Shown piece after piece: positions 42,945 through 51,442 of a stretch of DNA of 64,000 nt. Origin of the DNA: Salinarchaeum sp. Harcht-Bsk1 (GTDB taxonomy: Archaea > Halobacteriota > Halobacteria > Halobacteriales > Salinarchaeaceae); the NCBI RefSeq assembly GCF_000403645.1, contig NC_021313.1, positions 124,001 to 188,000 of the forward strand, in the 5' to 3' direction. Positions within the stretch are counted from its first letter, which is position 1, and the number at the start of each line of letters is the position of its first letter. The notes beneath the pieces were generated by a model, which ran no database searches, was not told where the DNA came from, and was given only the letters and a program-made list of their open reading frames with translations. Made by a program: the position numbers and the translations under genes.

Positions 42945-44219
42945 ATGTCGCTCGACGATCACGCCGAGGATCTCGCCTCCGACCTCGGTGTCGACAAAGA
43001 GGAGGTCAAAGCGGACCTGGAGAATCTGGTCGAGTACAGCGTGCCGGTCGAAGAGGCCAAGGAGAGCCTCCGCCGGAAGTACGGCGACGGTGGCGGCGGT
43101 GGCGGCTCCACGCCCTCCGTCGACTCCATCGCCGAGATCGACACCGAAACGGGCAGCGTCAATCTCACCGCGCGGGTGCTCACCATCGGGGATCGCGAGA
43201 TATCCATCGACGGCGAGCGCCAGGTGATCCGAGAGGGCGACCTCGCCGACGACTCGGGCAAGATCGAGTACACCGCCTGGGAGGATTTCGGCCTCGAAGC
43301 CGGCGATACGATCACGATCGGGAATGCCGGCATTCGGGAGTTCCGCGGCAACGCTCAGGTGAACCTCGGCTCCTCAACGACGGTCACGTTCGAGGAGGAC
43401 GATCTGGAGGTCCCCTACGAGATCGGTCCCGACCGCTCGCTCGCGGACCTGCAGGTCGGCGACGCCGGCCGTGCGGTCGAGGTGCTCGTCGAGGAAGTCG
43501 AGACCAGGACGATCGACGGCCGCGACGGCGAGACGACGATCAAGTCCGGCGTCTTCGGCGACGAGTCCGGTCGGCTGCCGTTCACGGACTGGGGTAACCG
43601 CGACGACCTCGAGGAGGGAACCACCATCCGCGCGGAGAACGTCCACGTCCGGGAGTTCCGCGGCGTCCCGGAGGTCAGCCTCTCCGAGCGCGCGACCGTC
43701 CAGCCGATCGACCGGGACATCGAGGTCGGCGAAGAGGTCACCCGCCGTTCGATTCGCGAGGCCGTCGCTACCGGCGGCATCTACGACGTCGAAGTGGTCG
43801 GGAACGTCGTCGACGTCAGAGACGGCTCCGGCCTTATTGAGCGCTGCCCCGAGTGCGGTCGCGTCATCCAGAACGGCCAGTGCCGGTCCCACGGCCAGGT
43901 CGAGGGCGAGGACGACCTCCGCGTTCGCGCGATCCTCGACGACGGCACAGACACCGTGACGATCGTCCTCGGACCCGACAAGACCGAGGAGATCTACGGC
44001 GGCGGGCTGGAGAAAGCCCGCGAAGCCGCCCGCGACGCGATGGACCAGAGCGTCGTCGGCGAGCAGATCGCCTCGGAGATCGTCGGGCGGGAGTACCGCG
44101 TCCGCGGCCACCTCTCCGTGGACGACTACGGCGCGACGCTCGACGCCTCCGAGTTCGAGGAAACCGGCGACGAGCCAGCGGATCGGGCCGCCGAACTCCT
44201 CGCGAAGGTGGGCCGATGA
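42945..44219 (+). CDS. replication protein A, OB-fold single-stranded DNA-binding protein
   Basis: A 424-residue RPA large-subunit-like protein that binds single-stranded DNA during replication and repair. After a short helical N-terminus there are at least three OB folds: about 65-165 (VNLTARVLTIGDREISIDGERQVIREGDLADDSGKIEYTAWEDFGLEAGDTITI), about 170-270, and about 285-400. The last holds a zinc site CPECGRVIQNGQCRSHG near 301-317 (Cys3His). This is the euryarchaeal type with its partner genes directly downstream: the stop overlaps the next start by 4 bp, as in the conserved haloarchaeal rpa-rpap-phosphoesterase operon. Confidence 0.93.
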   Translation: MSLDDHAEDLASDLGVDKEEVKADLENLVEYSVPVEEAKESLRRKYGDGGGGGGSTPSVDSIAEIDTETGSVNLTARVLTIGDREISIDGERQVIREGDLADDSGKIEYTAWEDFGLEAGDTITIGNAGIREFRGNAQVNLGSSTTVTFEEDDLEVPYEIGPDRSLADLQVGDAGRAVEVLVEEVETRTIDGRDGETTIKSGVFGDESGRLPFTDWGNRDDLEEGTTIRAENVHVREFRGVPEVSLSERATVQPIDRDIEVGEEVTRRSIREAVATGGIYDVEVVGNVVDVRDGSGLIERCPECGRVIQNGQCRSHGQVEGEDDLRVRAILDDGTDTVTIVLGPDKTEEIYGGGLEKAREAARDAMDQSVVGEQIASEIVGREYRVRGHLSVDDYGATLDASEFEETGDEPADRAAELLAKVGR

Positions 44220-45859
44220 GCAGCGCCGGTCCAGGCCGCCGCGAGGTCGCCCACCGGCTCTTCGCGGCGGAGTACGACGACGCGACCCTCGAGTACGCCG
44301 AGAGTGACGAGGAGCGCGCCCCGAACTACGTCGTGCTGCCGTCGGGTGCCCGCGTCAATCGCCTCTTCGTCGTCGGCGTCCTGACTGCGGTGGAGCAGGT
44401 CAACGACGACACCGTCCGCGCCAGGATCGCCGATCCCACCGGAGCCTTCGTCGTCTACGCCGGACAGTACCAGCCCGACGAACTCGCCGCGTTCCAGTCC
44501 CTCGAAGCGCCGGCGTTCGTCGCGGTCACCGGGAAGGCGAACACGTTCTCGCCGGAGGGCTCCGACCGCGTGCTGACCTCCGTTCGCCCCGAGAGCGTCA
44601 CCGAGGTCGACGCCGAGACCCGGGATCGCTGGGTCGTCGCGACGGCCGAACACACGCTCGCTCGCGTCCAGACCGCTGCAGAGGCCCTCGGCATGGACGA
44701 GCGCGGCGAGGGCCTGCAACGGGCGCTCCTCCGGGACGGCGTCGAGCCCGGGCTCGCGGAGGGAATCTCGAGAGCGATCGATCACTACGACACCTCCACC
44801 GACTACCTCGACGCCCTCCGCCAAGTGGCGACGCAGGCCCTCGAGGTCGTCGCTGACGAACGATCCGAAGTCGAGGCCCTCGACCGCGAGCCCGCGGGGG
44901 GCGACGGAACGACGACGGCCAGCGATCTCACCTCACTGGTCGACGAAGAGCGGTTGAGCGTCACGCAGGCTGCGGGCGACGTGGATCCGGACGTCCTGCT
45001 TGGAGACGAACCCGATGGTGAGGAACCCGATGGTGAGGAACCCGAGGAAGCCGAGGAAACGGGCGAGGAAGAGGAAGCAACGTCTGGCACCGAAGCGACG
45101 GACGCGGAGACCGAACCCGCCGAAGGTGGCTCCGCCGAGCCCACGGAAGCGACCGAGGAACCCGAGTCGAGCACGAGTGAACCCGCCGGCGAGCAGACGG
45201 CCGACGAGGATGCGACCGCCGCCGACACCGGCGCAGATAGAGACGAGCAGGATTCCACAGGAGTAGCCCAACCGGAAACGGGCGAGGACGCTCCGGCGGA
45301 ATCCGCGACCGAGCCTGCGAAGGCTGCCGTCGACGAATCCGCCGAAACCGAGGAAACTACCGAGGGCGAGGAACCCTCCGAGAGCGACGAATCCGAGGCC
45401 GACGGTGAACTGTACGAGGTCGACGAGGCGGAACGCGAGCAGATCGAAGAGGAGTACGGCGTCGGCTTCCAGAGCGGCACCGAGGTCGACCCGGCCGGGG
45501 AGGCAGGAATCGAGACCGACGACACGCCCCCGGGAGCGAACGAGGGCGAGGAGCCTGCCGCCGTGGAAGCAAGCGACGAGACCGACGGTGCCGAGGCTGA
45601 GTCCGAATCAGTTGCAGACGACGATGACGAGGACAGCGAATCCGAAGACGCCGAATCCGAGGACGTCGACCTCGAAGGAGTGCTGCTCGAAGAGATGTCC
45701 GCGCTCGACGATGGCGACGGCGCCGATCGCGAGGCGCTGATCGACGCGGTGGCCGGGACAACCGGTGCCGACGCCGACGCCATCGACGACGCCATCGACG
45801 ACCTGCTGATGAGCGGCCAGTGCTACGAGCCCGGCGACGGCCAGCTCAAACCCATCTGA
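44216..45859 (+). CDS. RPA-associated protein with long acidic linker and C-terminal winged helix
   Basis: A 547-residue protein. Residues ~1-220 contain the conserved COG3390-like OB-fold part: REVAHRLFAAEYDDATLEYAESDEERAPNYVVLPSGARVNRLFVVGVL, RIADPTGAFVVYAGQYQPDE. Residues ~258-482 are an extremely acidic Glu/Ala/Thr/Ser linker, including a tandem EEPDG repeat (45011-45042). The last ~65 residues (LEGVLLEEMSALDDGDGADREALIDAVAG...DAIDDLLMSGQCYEPGDGQLKPI) resemble the RPA32 C-terminal winged helix, which recruits partner proteins. Haloarchaeal RPAPs bind their cognate RPA. Starts within the rpa stop (ATGA). Confidence 0.87.
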   Translation: MSSAGPGRREVAHRLFAAEYDDATLEYAESDEERAPNYVVLPSGARVNRLFVVGVLTAVEQVNDDTVRARIADPTGAFVVYAGQYQPDELAAFQSLEAPAFVAVTGKANTFSPEGSDRVLTSVRPESVTEVDAETRDRWVVATAEHTLARVQTAAEALGMDERGEGLQRALLRDGVEPGLAEGISRAIDHYDTSTDYLDALRQVATQALEVVADERSEVEALDREPAGGDGTTTASDLTSLVDEERLSVTQAAGDVDPDVLLGDEPDGEEPDGEEPEEAEETGEEEEATSGTEATDAETEPAEGGSAEPTEATEEPESSTSEPAGEQTADEDATAADTGADRDEQDSTGVAQPETGEDAPAESATEPAKAAVDESAETEETTEGEEPSESDESEADGELYEVDEAEREQIEEEYGVGFQSGTEVDPAGEAGIETDDTPPGANEGEEPAAVEASDETDGAEAESESVADDDDEDSESEDAESEDVDLEGVLLEEMSALDDGDGADREALIDAVAGTTGADADAIDDAIDDLLMSGQCYEPGDGQLKPI

Positions 45860-46605
45860 TGGCGACCGTCGAACCGGTCCCCGACGCGCCGGCGGCGACG
45901 GCGTGGCTCGACGGCGAGCGAGCCCTGCTCGTCGCGGATTACCACGCCGGCATCGAGGTCGCACTCGCGATCGAGCGGGGCATCGAAGTCGAATCCCGCG
46001 CCGAGGAGCGTCGCCAGCGACTGGTCGATCTCGTCGAGCAGACCCGCCCCGATGTGCTCGTTATTCTCGGCGACCTGATGCACTCGATCGGCGATCCGGG
46101 TGGCCGCGAACGCGACGAGATCGAGGCGCTGGTCGAGGCCTTGCCCGACCTCCCGATCACGCTCGTGAAAGGCAATCACGACGGCGCAATCGAGGAGTGG
46201 GTACCACGCGTCGATGTGACGGACGGGGCCGGCGTCCGATTTGGCGAGATCGGGGTCGCCCACGGCCACACCTGGCCTGCGAGGGAGGTGCTCGAGGCCG
46301 ACGTCGTTTGCGTGGGCCACGAGCATCCACAGGTCCGCCTGGAGGACGAGGTCGGCGGCAGTCGCGTCGAACGGGTGTGGCTCCGGGGGCCGATGGCGGG
46401 CGCCCCGTTCGAGGCACGCGACGACGAACTGGACTGGAGCGCACCCGAACTCGTCGTCCTTCCGGCCTTCAACGGCCTCGCTGGCGGCACCTGGATCAAC
46501 GTCGAGGGCCAGGAGTTCCTCGCACCGTTCCTCCCGGAGGGACTCGCCAGCGGGGAGGCGTTCCTCCTCGACGGAACGCGACTCGGGGACTATCGGACCG
46601 TTTAG
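45859..46605 (+). CDS. metallophosphoesterase of the COG1407 (ICC-like) type
   Basis: A 248-residue calcineurin-like phosphoesterase. Metal-site motifs: LLVADYHAGIE (D-x-H), VILGDLMHSIG (GD), LVKGNHDG (GNHD), GEIGVAHGHTWP (GH) and VVCVGHEHPQV (GHxH). The complete two-metal site suggests an active nuclease or phosphatase; the substrate is not known. Its start shares one base with the stop of the RPA-associated gene (TGATG). This third position is conserved in haloarchaeal rpa operons, pointing to a role with single-stranded DNA. Confidence 0.9.
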   Translation: MATVEPVPDAPAATAWLDGERALLVADYHAGIEVALAIERGIEVESRAEERRQRLVDLVEQTRPDVLVILGDLMHSIGDPGGRERDEIEALVEALPDLPITLVKGNHDGAIEEWVPRVDVTDGAGVRFGEIGVAHGHTWPAREVLEADVVCVGHEHPQVRLEDEVGGSRVERVWLRGPMAGAPFEARDDELDWSAPELVVLPAFNGLAGGTWINVEGQEFLAPFLPEGLASGEAFLLDGTRLGDYRTV

Positions 46606-47006
46606 AGAGCACGGGGTCGGGACCCCAGCCACGAAATCCCGACCCGGCTTGGCAGGAGGCGTATCGTGCTGATCTCGGCGGCTGTACAGTTCGGTCGTCG
46701 ACGGGGCACCGTCGACAAGAAGAGCTACGGGGAAGACGCAGATATATCGTCGCTCATGGGCAGATATTACACTTCATTGGCCGACTGTGCTACATACAGC
46801 CAAATGTATTTACTATAGTAAAACATTCCCGTCAAATTTTGGAGCGGCACGCTTGCGTCGTGGACAGGTGCAGACGTGCACCTGATTATCCCGAACGGTT
46901 ACTACCGACACCTTCACTGGACGTTCGTCCAGAGTTCAAACGTCTTTGAGGACGTAGATTCAGTATTAGGGCTGACGTTAAGCCGATCGACGCACCCGAA
47001 GGAGGT
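46606..47006. other. 401-bp intergenic region with five perfect dyads and an A/T-rich island
   Basis: No convincing gene is seen. Perfect inverted repeats lie at 46697-46716 (GTCGACGG/CCGTCGAC), 46809-46822 (TTTACTATAGTAAA), 46865-46884 (CAGGTGCA/TGCACCTG), 46917-46932 (CTGGACG/CGTCCAG) and 46940-46955 (ACGTC/GACGT). The stretch 46738-46850 is much richer in A and T than its surroundings. The first dyad may end the rpa operon; the rest could be operators or fold as a non-coding RNA. Confidence 0.55.
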
Positions 47007-47141
47007 ATGCACGGCATCGATCCGTACGAATCGACCGATCCAACCTTCGAGTGCCCGAGCTGTGGCGCCCGTTCCGACGACCGCGGCGAATGCGATTCGT
47101 GTTCGACCACAATGTTGAACATCTCCGTGGCGCGCGAGTGA
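47007..47141 (+). CDS. zinc-ribbon microprotein (rubrerythrin-like domain)
   Basis: A 44-residue protein. It has two Cys pairs, CPSCG at 16-20 and CDSC at 29-32, spaced as in a zinc ribbon, then a short tail MLNISVARE. The pattern D-P-Y-x-x-x-x-P-x-(Y/F)-E-C-x-x-C...C-x-x-C-x-x-x-(L/M)-x-N-I-(A/S)-V-x-R-E is one I recognise from many haloarchaeal small zinc-finger proteins. A strong ribosome-binding site GGAGG lies 1-6 bases before the ATG. Function unknown. Too small for most gene callers. Confidence 0.8.
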   Translation: MHGIDPYESTDPTFECPSCGARSDDRGECDSCSTTMLNISVARE

Positions 47142-47233
47142 GGAGTCGAGCGACGCCCGGCGCTCGCTAATCGCGCCAGGGACTCGCATTCGAGACCACT
47201 GTCCTTAACGGCGCTGCAGCGCTAGGACGGCCG

Positions 47234-50095
47234 ATGAGTCGGGAGTCCGGGGCGGACGCGTTCTCGCAACTCGGGCCAGCGGTCCGCTCGGCACTTTCCG
47301 CACGGGGCTTCGCGACCCCGACCGAGCCCCAGCGGCTCGCGATCCCCCCGCTCGCCGACGGCCGACACACCCTCGTGGTCGCGCCGACCGGCACCGGGAA
47401 GACCGAGACCGCGATGTTGCCGGTGTTCGACGCCGTCGCGGAAGCCGAACACAGCTTCGGCATCTCCGCGCTGTACGTCACGCCGCTCCGCGCGCTGAAC
47501 CGCGACATGCGCGACCGCCTGGACTGGTGGGGCGAGGAACTGGACCTCGACATCGACGTTCGCCACGGCGACACCTCAGACTACCAGCGCAGCAAGCAGG
47601 CCGACGATCCGCCGGACGTGCTCGTGACGACGCCGGAGACGCTCCAGGCGATGTTCACGGGGAAGAAGCTCCGACGGGCGCTCGAAGACGTCGAGCACGT
47701 CGTGATCGACGAGATTCACGAACTGGCGGCGTCGAAACGCGGCGCACAGCTCGCGATCGCCCTCGAACGACTCCGCGACCTCGCTGGCCCGTTCCAGCGC
47801 GTCGGGCTCTCCGCGACCGTCGGCGATCCCGAGACCGTCGGGGCCTTCCTCACCGGCGGCCGTGGGTGTGCGATCCGCGAAGTCGACGTCGGGAGTCGGC
47901 TCGAACTCGACGTGGTCGTGCCGGAGGTCACGGCCGAGGACGAGGCGCTCGCGAGCGAACTGATGATCGAGGAGGAGTTCGCGAGCCACGTCCGGGCGAT
48001 CCGGGACGTCGTAGCGGAGAACGAGTCGACGCTGATCTTCGTGAACACTCGGCAGACGGCGGAGGCGATGGGCTCGCGGTTCACGCAGCTAGCTGCCGAC
48101 GAGGATAGCGGATCCGGAGGCGAGGGCGTCGTCGACGTCGGCGTTCACCACGGCTCGCTCGCGAAGTCGGCCCGGATCGAGATCGAGGACTCCTTCAAGG
48201 CCGGCGAACTCGACGGCCTGCTCTGTACGTCGTCGATGGAACTCGGCATCGACGTGGGCCACGTCGACCACGTCGTCCAGTACCAGAGTCCACGTCAGGT
48301 AACCAGGTTGCTCCAGCGCGTCGGGCGTGCCGGGCACCGCAGCGACAAAGTGTCGGCCGGGACGGTCGTCGCGACCCGCTCCGACGACGCACTGGAGGCG
48401 ATGGCGATCGCACGCCGGTCGCTCGACGGCGAGGTCGAACCCGCGCCGATCCACGAGGGGAGCCTCGACGTCGTCGCGAACCAGGTCGGTGGGCTCGTCG
48501 AGGGACAGGGTGGCGTCCACGCCCGCCGAGCGTACGAGATCGTCACCGCGGCCTACCCGTTCCGCGATCTCGACAAATCGACGTTCAAGGACGTCGTCCG
48601 GGAGCTTTCCAAGAACCGGATCGTCTACCTCGACGAGGACGCAGACCGCATCGAATCCTCCGGCACCTGGCGGTACGTCTACGAGAACCTCTCGATGATC
48701 CCGGACGAGGAGACCTACGCCGTCGAAGACGTGGCCTCGGGTTCACAGATCGGGACCCTCGACGAGCGGTTCGTCGCGACGTTCGCCGAACCCGGCGCGG
48801 CGTTCATCCAGGGCGGACAGATGTGGCGCGTCACGAACGTCGACGACGACGACGGTTCGCTGACGGTGTCGCCGATCGAGGATCCGAGTGGCGAGATCCC
48901 GTCCTGGATCGGCGAGGAGATTCCGGTCCCACGGCCCGTCGCGGAGGAGGTCGGCGAACTCCGCGGCGTGGCGGGCAGACAGTTCGAGCATGGAGCCGAC
49001 CGCGCAGCCGTCGCGCGAGACCTCGCCCGTCGGTACCCGATCGAGGCCGAGCACGTCGCGCGGGCACTTGACCCGATCGAGCGCCACGCCGGGGAAGCGC
49101 CGCTTCCGACGGACGAGGGCATCCTGATCGAACGCGAGGGCGGGAAGATCGTGCTCAACGCGCCCTACGGCCACGACGCCAACGAGACGCTCGGTCGGAT
49201 GCTCTCGGCGTTGCTCGGCCAGCGCACCGGCTCCTCGGTCGGGCTCGACGTCGACCCGTACCGAATCGATCTGGAGGTCCCCGGCATCGTCGACGGCAGG
49301 GACGTCATCGCCGTGCTCGAGGAGACCGACCCCGACCACGTCGAGCCGTTGCTGGAGCTCTCACTCGATCGCTCCGAGGCGCTCGCGTTCCGGCTCTCGC
49401 AGGTCGCCGAGCACTTCGGCGCGATCAAACCCTGGCAGGGCGACTCGAGCCCACCGGCGAGCCGCCTCCGACAGTACCTCGCGAACACGCCGGCATACGA
49501 AGAGGCCAAACGTGAGGTGTTCCACGAGGACCTCGACGTCGAGGCAGCAGCCGATCTCCTGCGGTCGATCCAGCGCGACGAGATCGCGATCGAACTCGTC
49601 GGTGGCCGGACGCCGATCGGGACGGCGGGCAGGAGTTCGAACATGGAGCTCCTCGTCCCGCAGAACGCGGACGCGGGCGTCGTCGAACAGGTGAAAGATC
49701 GAATCTACGGCGACGACGTCCGGCTGTTCTGCGTCCACTGCACGGAGTACGATCGAGTGAAGCCCGTCAAGCGCGTTCGCGAGGAGCCCTCCTGTCCGCA
49801 CTGCGAGTCGACGATGATCGCCGCGTTGCACCCGTGGGCCGACGACGCCGTGACCGCTATCAAGGCCGACGACAAAGACGACGAACAGGAGAAGCTGACC
49901 GAGCGAGCCTATCGTTCCGCGAGCCTCGTCCAGCACCACGGGAAACCGGCCGTGATCGCGATGGCGGCCCGTGGCGTCGGACCGGACACGGCTGCCCGGA
50001 TCATCAACAAGCACCGCGAAGCCGAGGCCGACTTCTACCGCGACATCCTGGAACAGGAGCGCCAGTACGCCCGGACGAAATCCTTCTGGGACTGA
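47234..50095 (+). CDS. lhr: Lhr-type superfamily 2 DNA helicase
   Basis: A 953-residue ATP-dependent helicase of the Lhr-core family, linked to replication-coupled DNA repair. Motifs: VVAPTGTGKTETAMLPV (I), LYVTPLRALNRDM (Ia), VVIDEIHEL (DEIH in place of DEAH, II), GLSATVGDPE (III), TLIFVNTRQTAEAMG (IV) and YQSPRQVTRLLQRVGRAGHR (VI). After ~430 come the winged-helix and Lhr-specific domains. The C-terminus holds a four-cysteine cluster, CVHCTEYDRVKPVKRVREEPSCPHC, about residues 833-857, characteristic of the haloarchaeal form. Start ATG at 47234. TATA-like CCTTAAC about 30 bases upstream. Confidence 0.93.
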   Translation: MSRESGADAFSQLGPAVRSALSARGFATPTEPQRLAIPPLADGRHTLVVAPTGTGKTETAMLPVFDAVAEAEHSFGISALYVTPLRALNRDMRDRLDWWGEELDLDIDVRHGDTSDYQRSKQADDPPDVLVTTPETLQAMFTGKKLRRALEDVEHVVIDEIHELAASKRGAQLAIALERLRDLAGPFQRVGLSATVGDPETVGAFLTGGRGCAIREVDVGSRLELDVVVPEVTAEDEALASELMIEEEFASHVRAIRDVVAENESTLIFVNTRQTAEAMGSRFTQLAADEDSGSGGEGVVDVGVHHGSLAKSARIEIEDSFKAGELDGLLCTSSMELGIDVGHVDHVVQYQSPRQVTRLLQRVGRAGHRSDKVSAGTVVATRSDDALEAMAIARRSLDGEVEPAPIHEGSLDVVANQVGGLVEGQGGVHARRAYEIVTAAYPFRDLDKSTFKDVVRELSKNRIVYLDEDADRIESSGTWRYVYENLSMIPDEETYAVEDVASGSQIGTLDERFVATFAEPGAAFIQGGQMWRVTNVDDDDGSLTVSPIEDPSGEIPSWIGEEIPVPRPVAEEVGELRGVAGRQFEHGADRAAVARDLARRYPIEAEHVARALDPIERHAGEAPLPTDEGILIEREGGKIVLNAPYGHDANETLGRMLSALLGQRTGSSVGLDVDPYRIDLEVPGIVDGRDVIAVLEETDPDHVEPLLELSLDRSEALAFRLSQVAEHFGAIKPWQGDSSPPASRLRQYLANTPAYEEAKREVFHEDLDVEAAADLLRSIQRDEIAIELVGGRTPIGTAGRSSNMELLVPQNADAGVVEQVKDRIYGDDVRLFCVHCTEYDRVKPVKRVREEPSCPHCESTMIAALHPWADDAVTAIKADDKDDEQEKLTERAYRSASLVQHHGKPAVIAMAARGVGPDTAARIINKHREAEADFYRDILEQERQYARTKSFWD

Positions 50096-50182
50096 CCGGT
50101 CGTTCCGATCGGCGAGCGCGGCGGCCGGGACTACCTCGTGGGAAACCCTTTTGCGGCGGCGGACGAAACCGCCGGTCGAGAC

Positions 50183-50452
50183 ATGAGCGTCACCCTGAAA
50201 GACTTCTATGCGGACTGGTGTGGGCCGTGCAAGACCCAGGATCCCATCCTCGACGAGTTGTCCGAGGACTGGGGCGACCGCTTCGCCGTCGAGAAGGTCA
50301 ACGTCGACGAGGAGCAGGAGATCGCCAACGAGTATCAGGTGCGCTCGCTCCCGACGCTGATCGTCGAGAACGAGGACGGCGTCGTCGAGCGCTTCGTCGG
50401 CGTCACCCAGCGCGAGGACCTCGAGGACGCGCTCGAACAGGCTGGCGCGTAG
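50183..50452 (+). CDS. thioredoxin
   Basis: An 89-residue thioredoxin, a protein disulfide reductant. The active site is intact: FYADWCGPCKTQDPIL with Cys13 and Cys16. The cis-proline region is VRSLPTLIVENEDG, and the C-terminal helix is QREDLEDALEQAG. It is shorter than the ~105-residue standard because the first beta strand and helix are trimmed, as in several archaeal versions. The ATG at 50183 is chosen; an earlier in-frame ATG at 50138 would add 15 residues that do not look like thioredoxin. Confidence 0.93.
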   Translation: MSVTLKDFYADWCGPCKTQDPILDELSEDWGDRFAVEKVNVDEEQEIANEYQVRSLPTLIVENEDGVVERFVGVTQREDLEDALEQAGA

Positions 50453-50551
50453 CGCGAATCGTCGATTCTCTGGATCGGTGTATGCTGCGGAACGGCCGGT
50501 CAGCGACGCGGACCGTCGGTGTGCCTTGTTCCGAGCGAGACGGACGGCGAC

Positions 50552-51355
50552 TCAGAAGGAAAGCGGCTCTGCGGCCTCCCAACGAGGGCCGTAGAGCTCC
50601 TGCACGTCGGCAGCGAACTCGGGATCCTTCAGGTCGATGACGCCGAAGGGCTCGTCGGGCTCCAGTGGGTGCGGCACGTGGATGGTGACCTCCGTGGCGT
50701 CGATGAGGTTGAAGGTCCCCGCGACGTTCGGGGCCGTCCGGACCTCGTAGCGAGGATGCTCCGAGAGCGTCCGTCGGTGACGATTGCCGACCTCCGGCGG
50801 GAGTGAATCCACGAGGCCGGGGGTGAGCAAGACCTCGATGGTGACGCCGCGGTCGAGAGCCGATTCGAGTTCGTCCACGGCGAGGATCCCGAGTTCGGAC
50901 ACGTCGAACAGCGGGCTCCGATCCGAGCCGACAACGACGATCCGGTCCTCCGCGGCTGCGAGACGTTCGATGAGCAGGTCGACGGCGTTCTCCGCGCCGA
51001 CGGCGGCCGTCCAGAACTGTTCCTCGACGGGTTCGGCCGCGTCGAGTTCGACCGAAAGGTCGTCGACGATCTCCTCGTACTGTTCGGCCTGCGCGTCGAG
51101 TTCGCGCTTCTTGTCCTCCAGCAGCCGGTCGAGCGCCGTCGCCGGTTCGACGGCGACGTACTTCTTGGGCCGGCTGGCCGTCTGGCTGCGAACGAGGTTG
51201 TACTGCTCGAGGCTGTTCAACACGTCGTAGATCCGGCCCATCGGGACGTCACTCGCGCGTGACAACTCCTTGGCCGTTGCAGGCCCCGTATTGAGGAGCG
51301 CACGGTACGCCCGTGCTTCGTACTCCGAGAGACCGAGATCCCTGAGACTCGCCAT
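50552..51355 (-). CDS. TrmB-family transcriptional regulator
   Basis: A 267-residue regulator. Residues 1-80 form the TrmB winged helix: LRDLGLSEYEARAYRALLNTGPATAKELSRASDVPMGRIYDVLNSLEQYNLVRSQTASRPKKYVAVEP. A coiled-coil segment (~80-112) follows, then a TrmB effector-like domain with VGSDRSPLFDVSELGILAVDELESALDRGVTIEVLLTPGLVDSL. TrmB proteins sense sugars and control sugar uptake or glycolysis and gluconeogenesis. Upstream is an inverted repeat that may be its own operator. Targets are not evident; the sugar genes lie about 40 kb away. Confidence 0.9.
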   Translation of the reverse strand: MASLRDLGLSEYEARAYRALLNTGPATAKELSRASDVPMGRIYDVLNSLEQYNLVRSQTASRPKKYVAVEPATALDRLLEDKKRELDAQAEQYEEIVDDLSVELDAAEPVEEQFWTAAVGAENAVDLLIERLAAAEDRIVVVGSDRSPLFDVSELGILAVDELESALDRGVTIEVLLTPGLVDSLPPEVGNRHRRTLSEHPRYEVRTAPNVAGTFNLIDATEVTIHVPHPLEPDEPFGVIDLKDPEFAADVQELYGPRWEAAEPLSF

Positions 51356-51381
51356 ATCGGTCGTTCAAGAGACGGTAGAAC

Positions 51382-51405
51382 ATAAACACTGCGTTGGTTG
51401 TTTAT
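51382..51405. promoter_or_regulatory. inverted repeat upstream of the TrmB-family gene
   Basis: ATAAAC (51382-51387) and its complement GTTTAT (51400-51405), with a 12-base centre, lie 27-50 bases before the regulator's start at 51355. On the minus strand GTTTATG at the near arm doubles as a TATA-like box, so binding here would repress the gene; autoregulation is likely. Confidence 0.4.
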
Positions 51406-51442
51406 ACCACGCGGGAGCAGTTTTGCCGGATGCGAGGCAGGG

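Noticed and set aside
46876-47118. 80-codon frame overlapping the zinc-ribbon microprotein
   Set aside because: It is out of frame with the zinc-ribbon gene, which has a strong ribosome-binding site and conserved Cys pairs.
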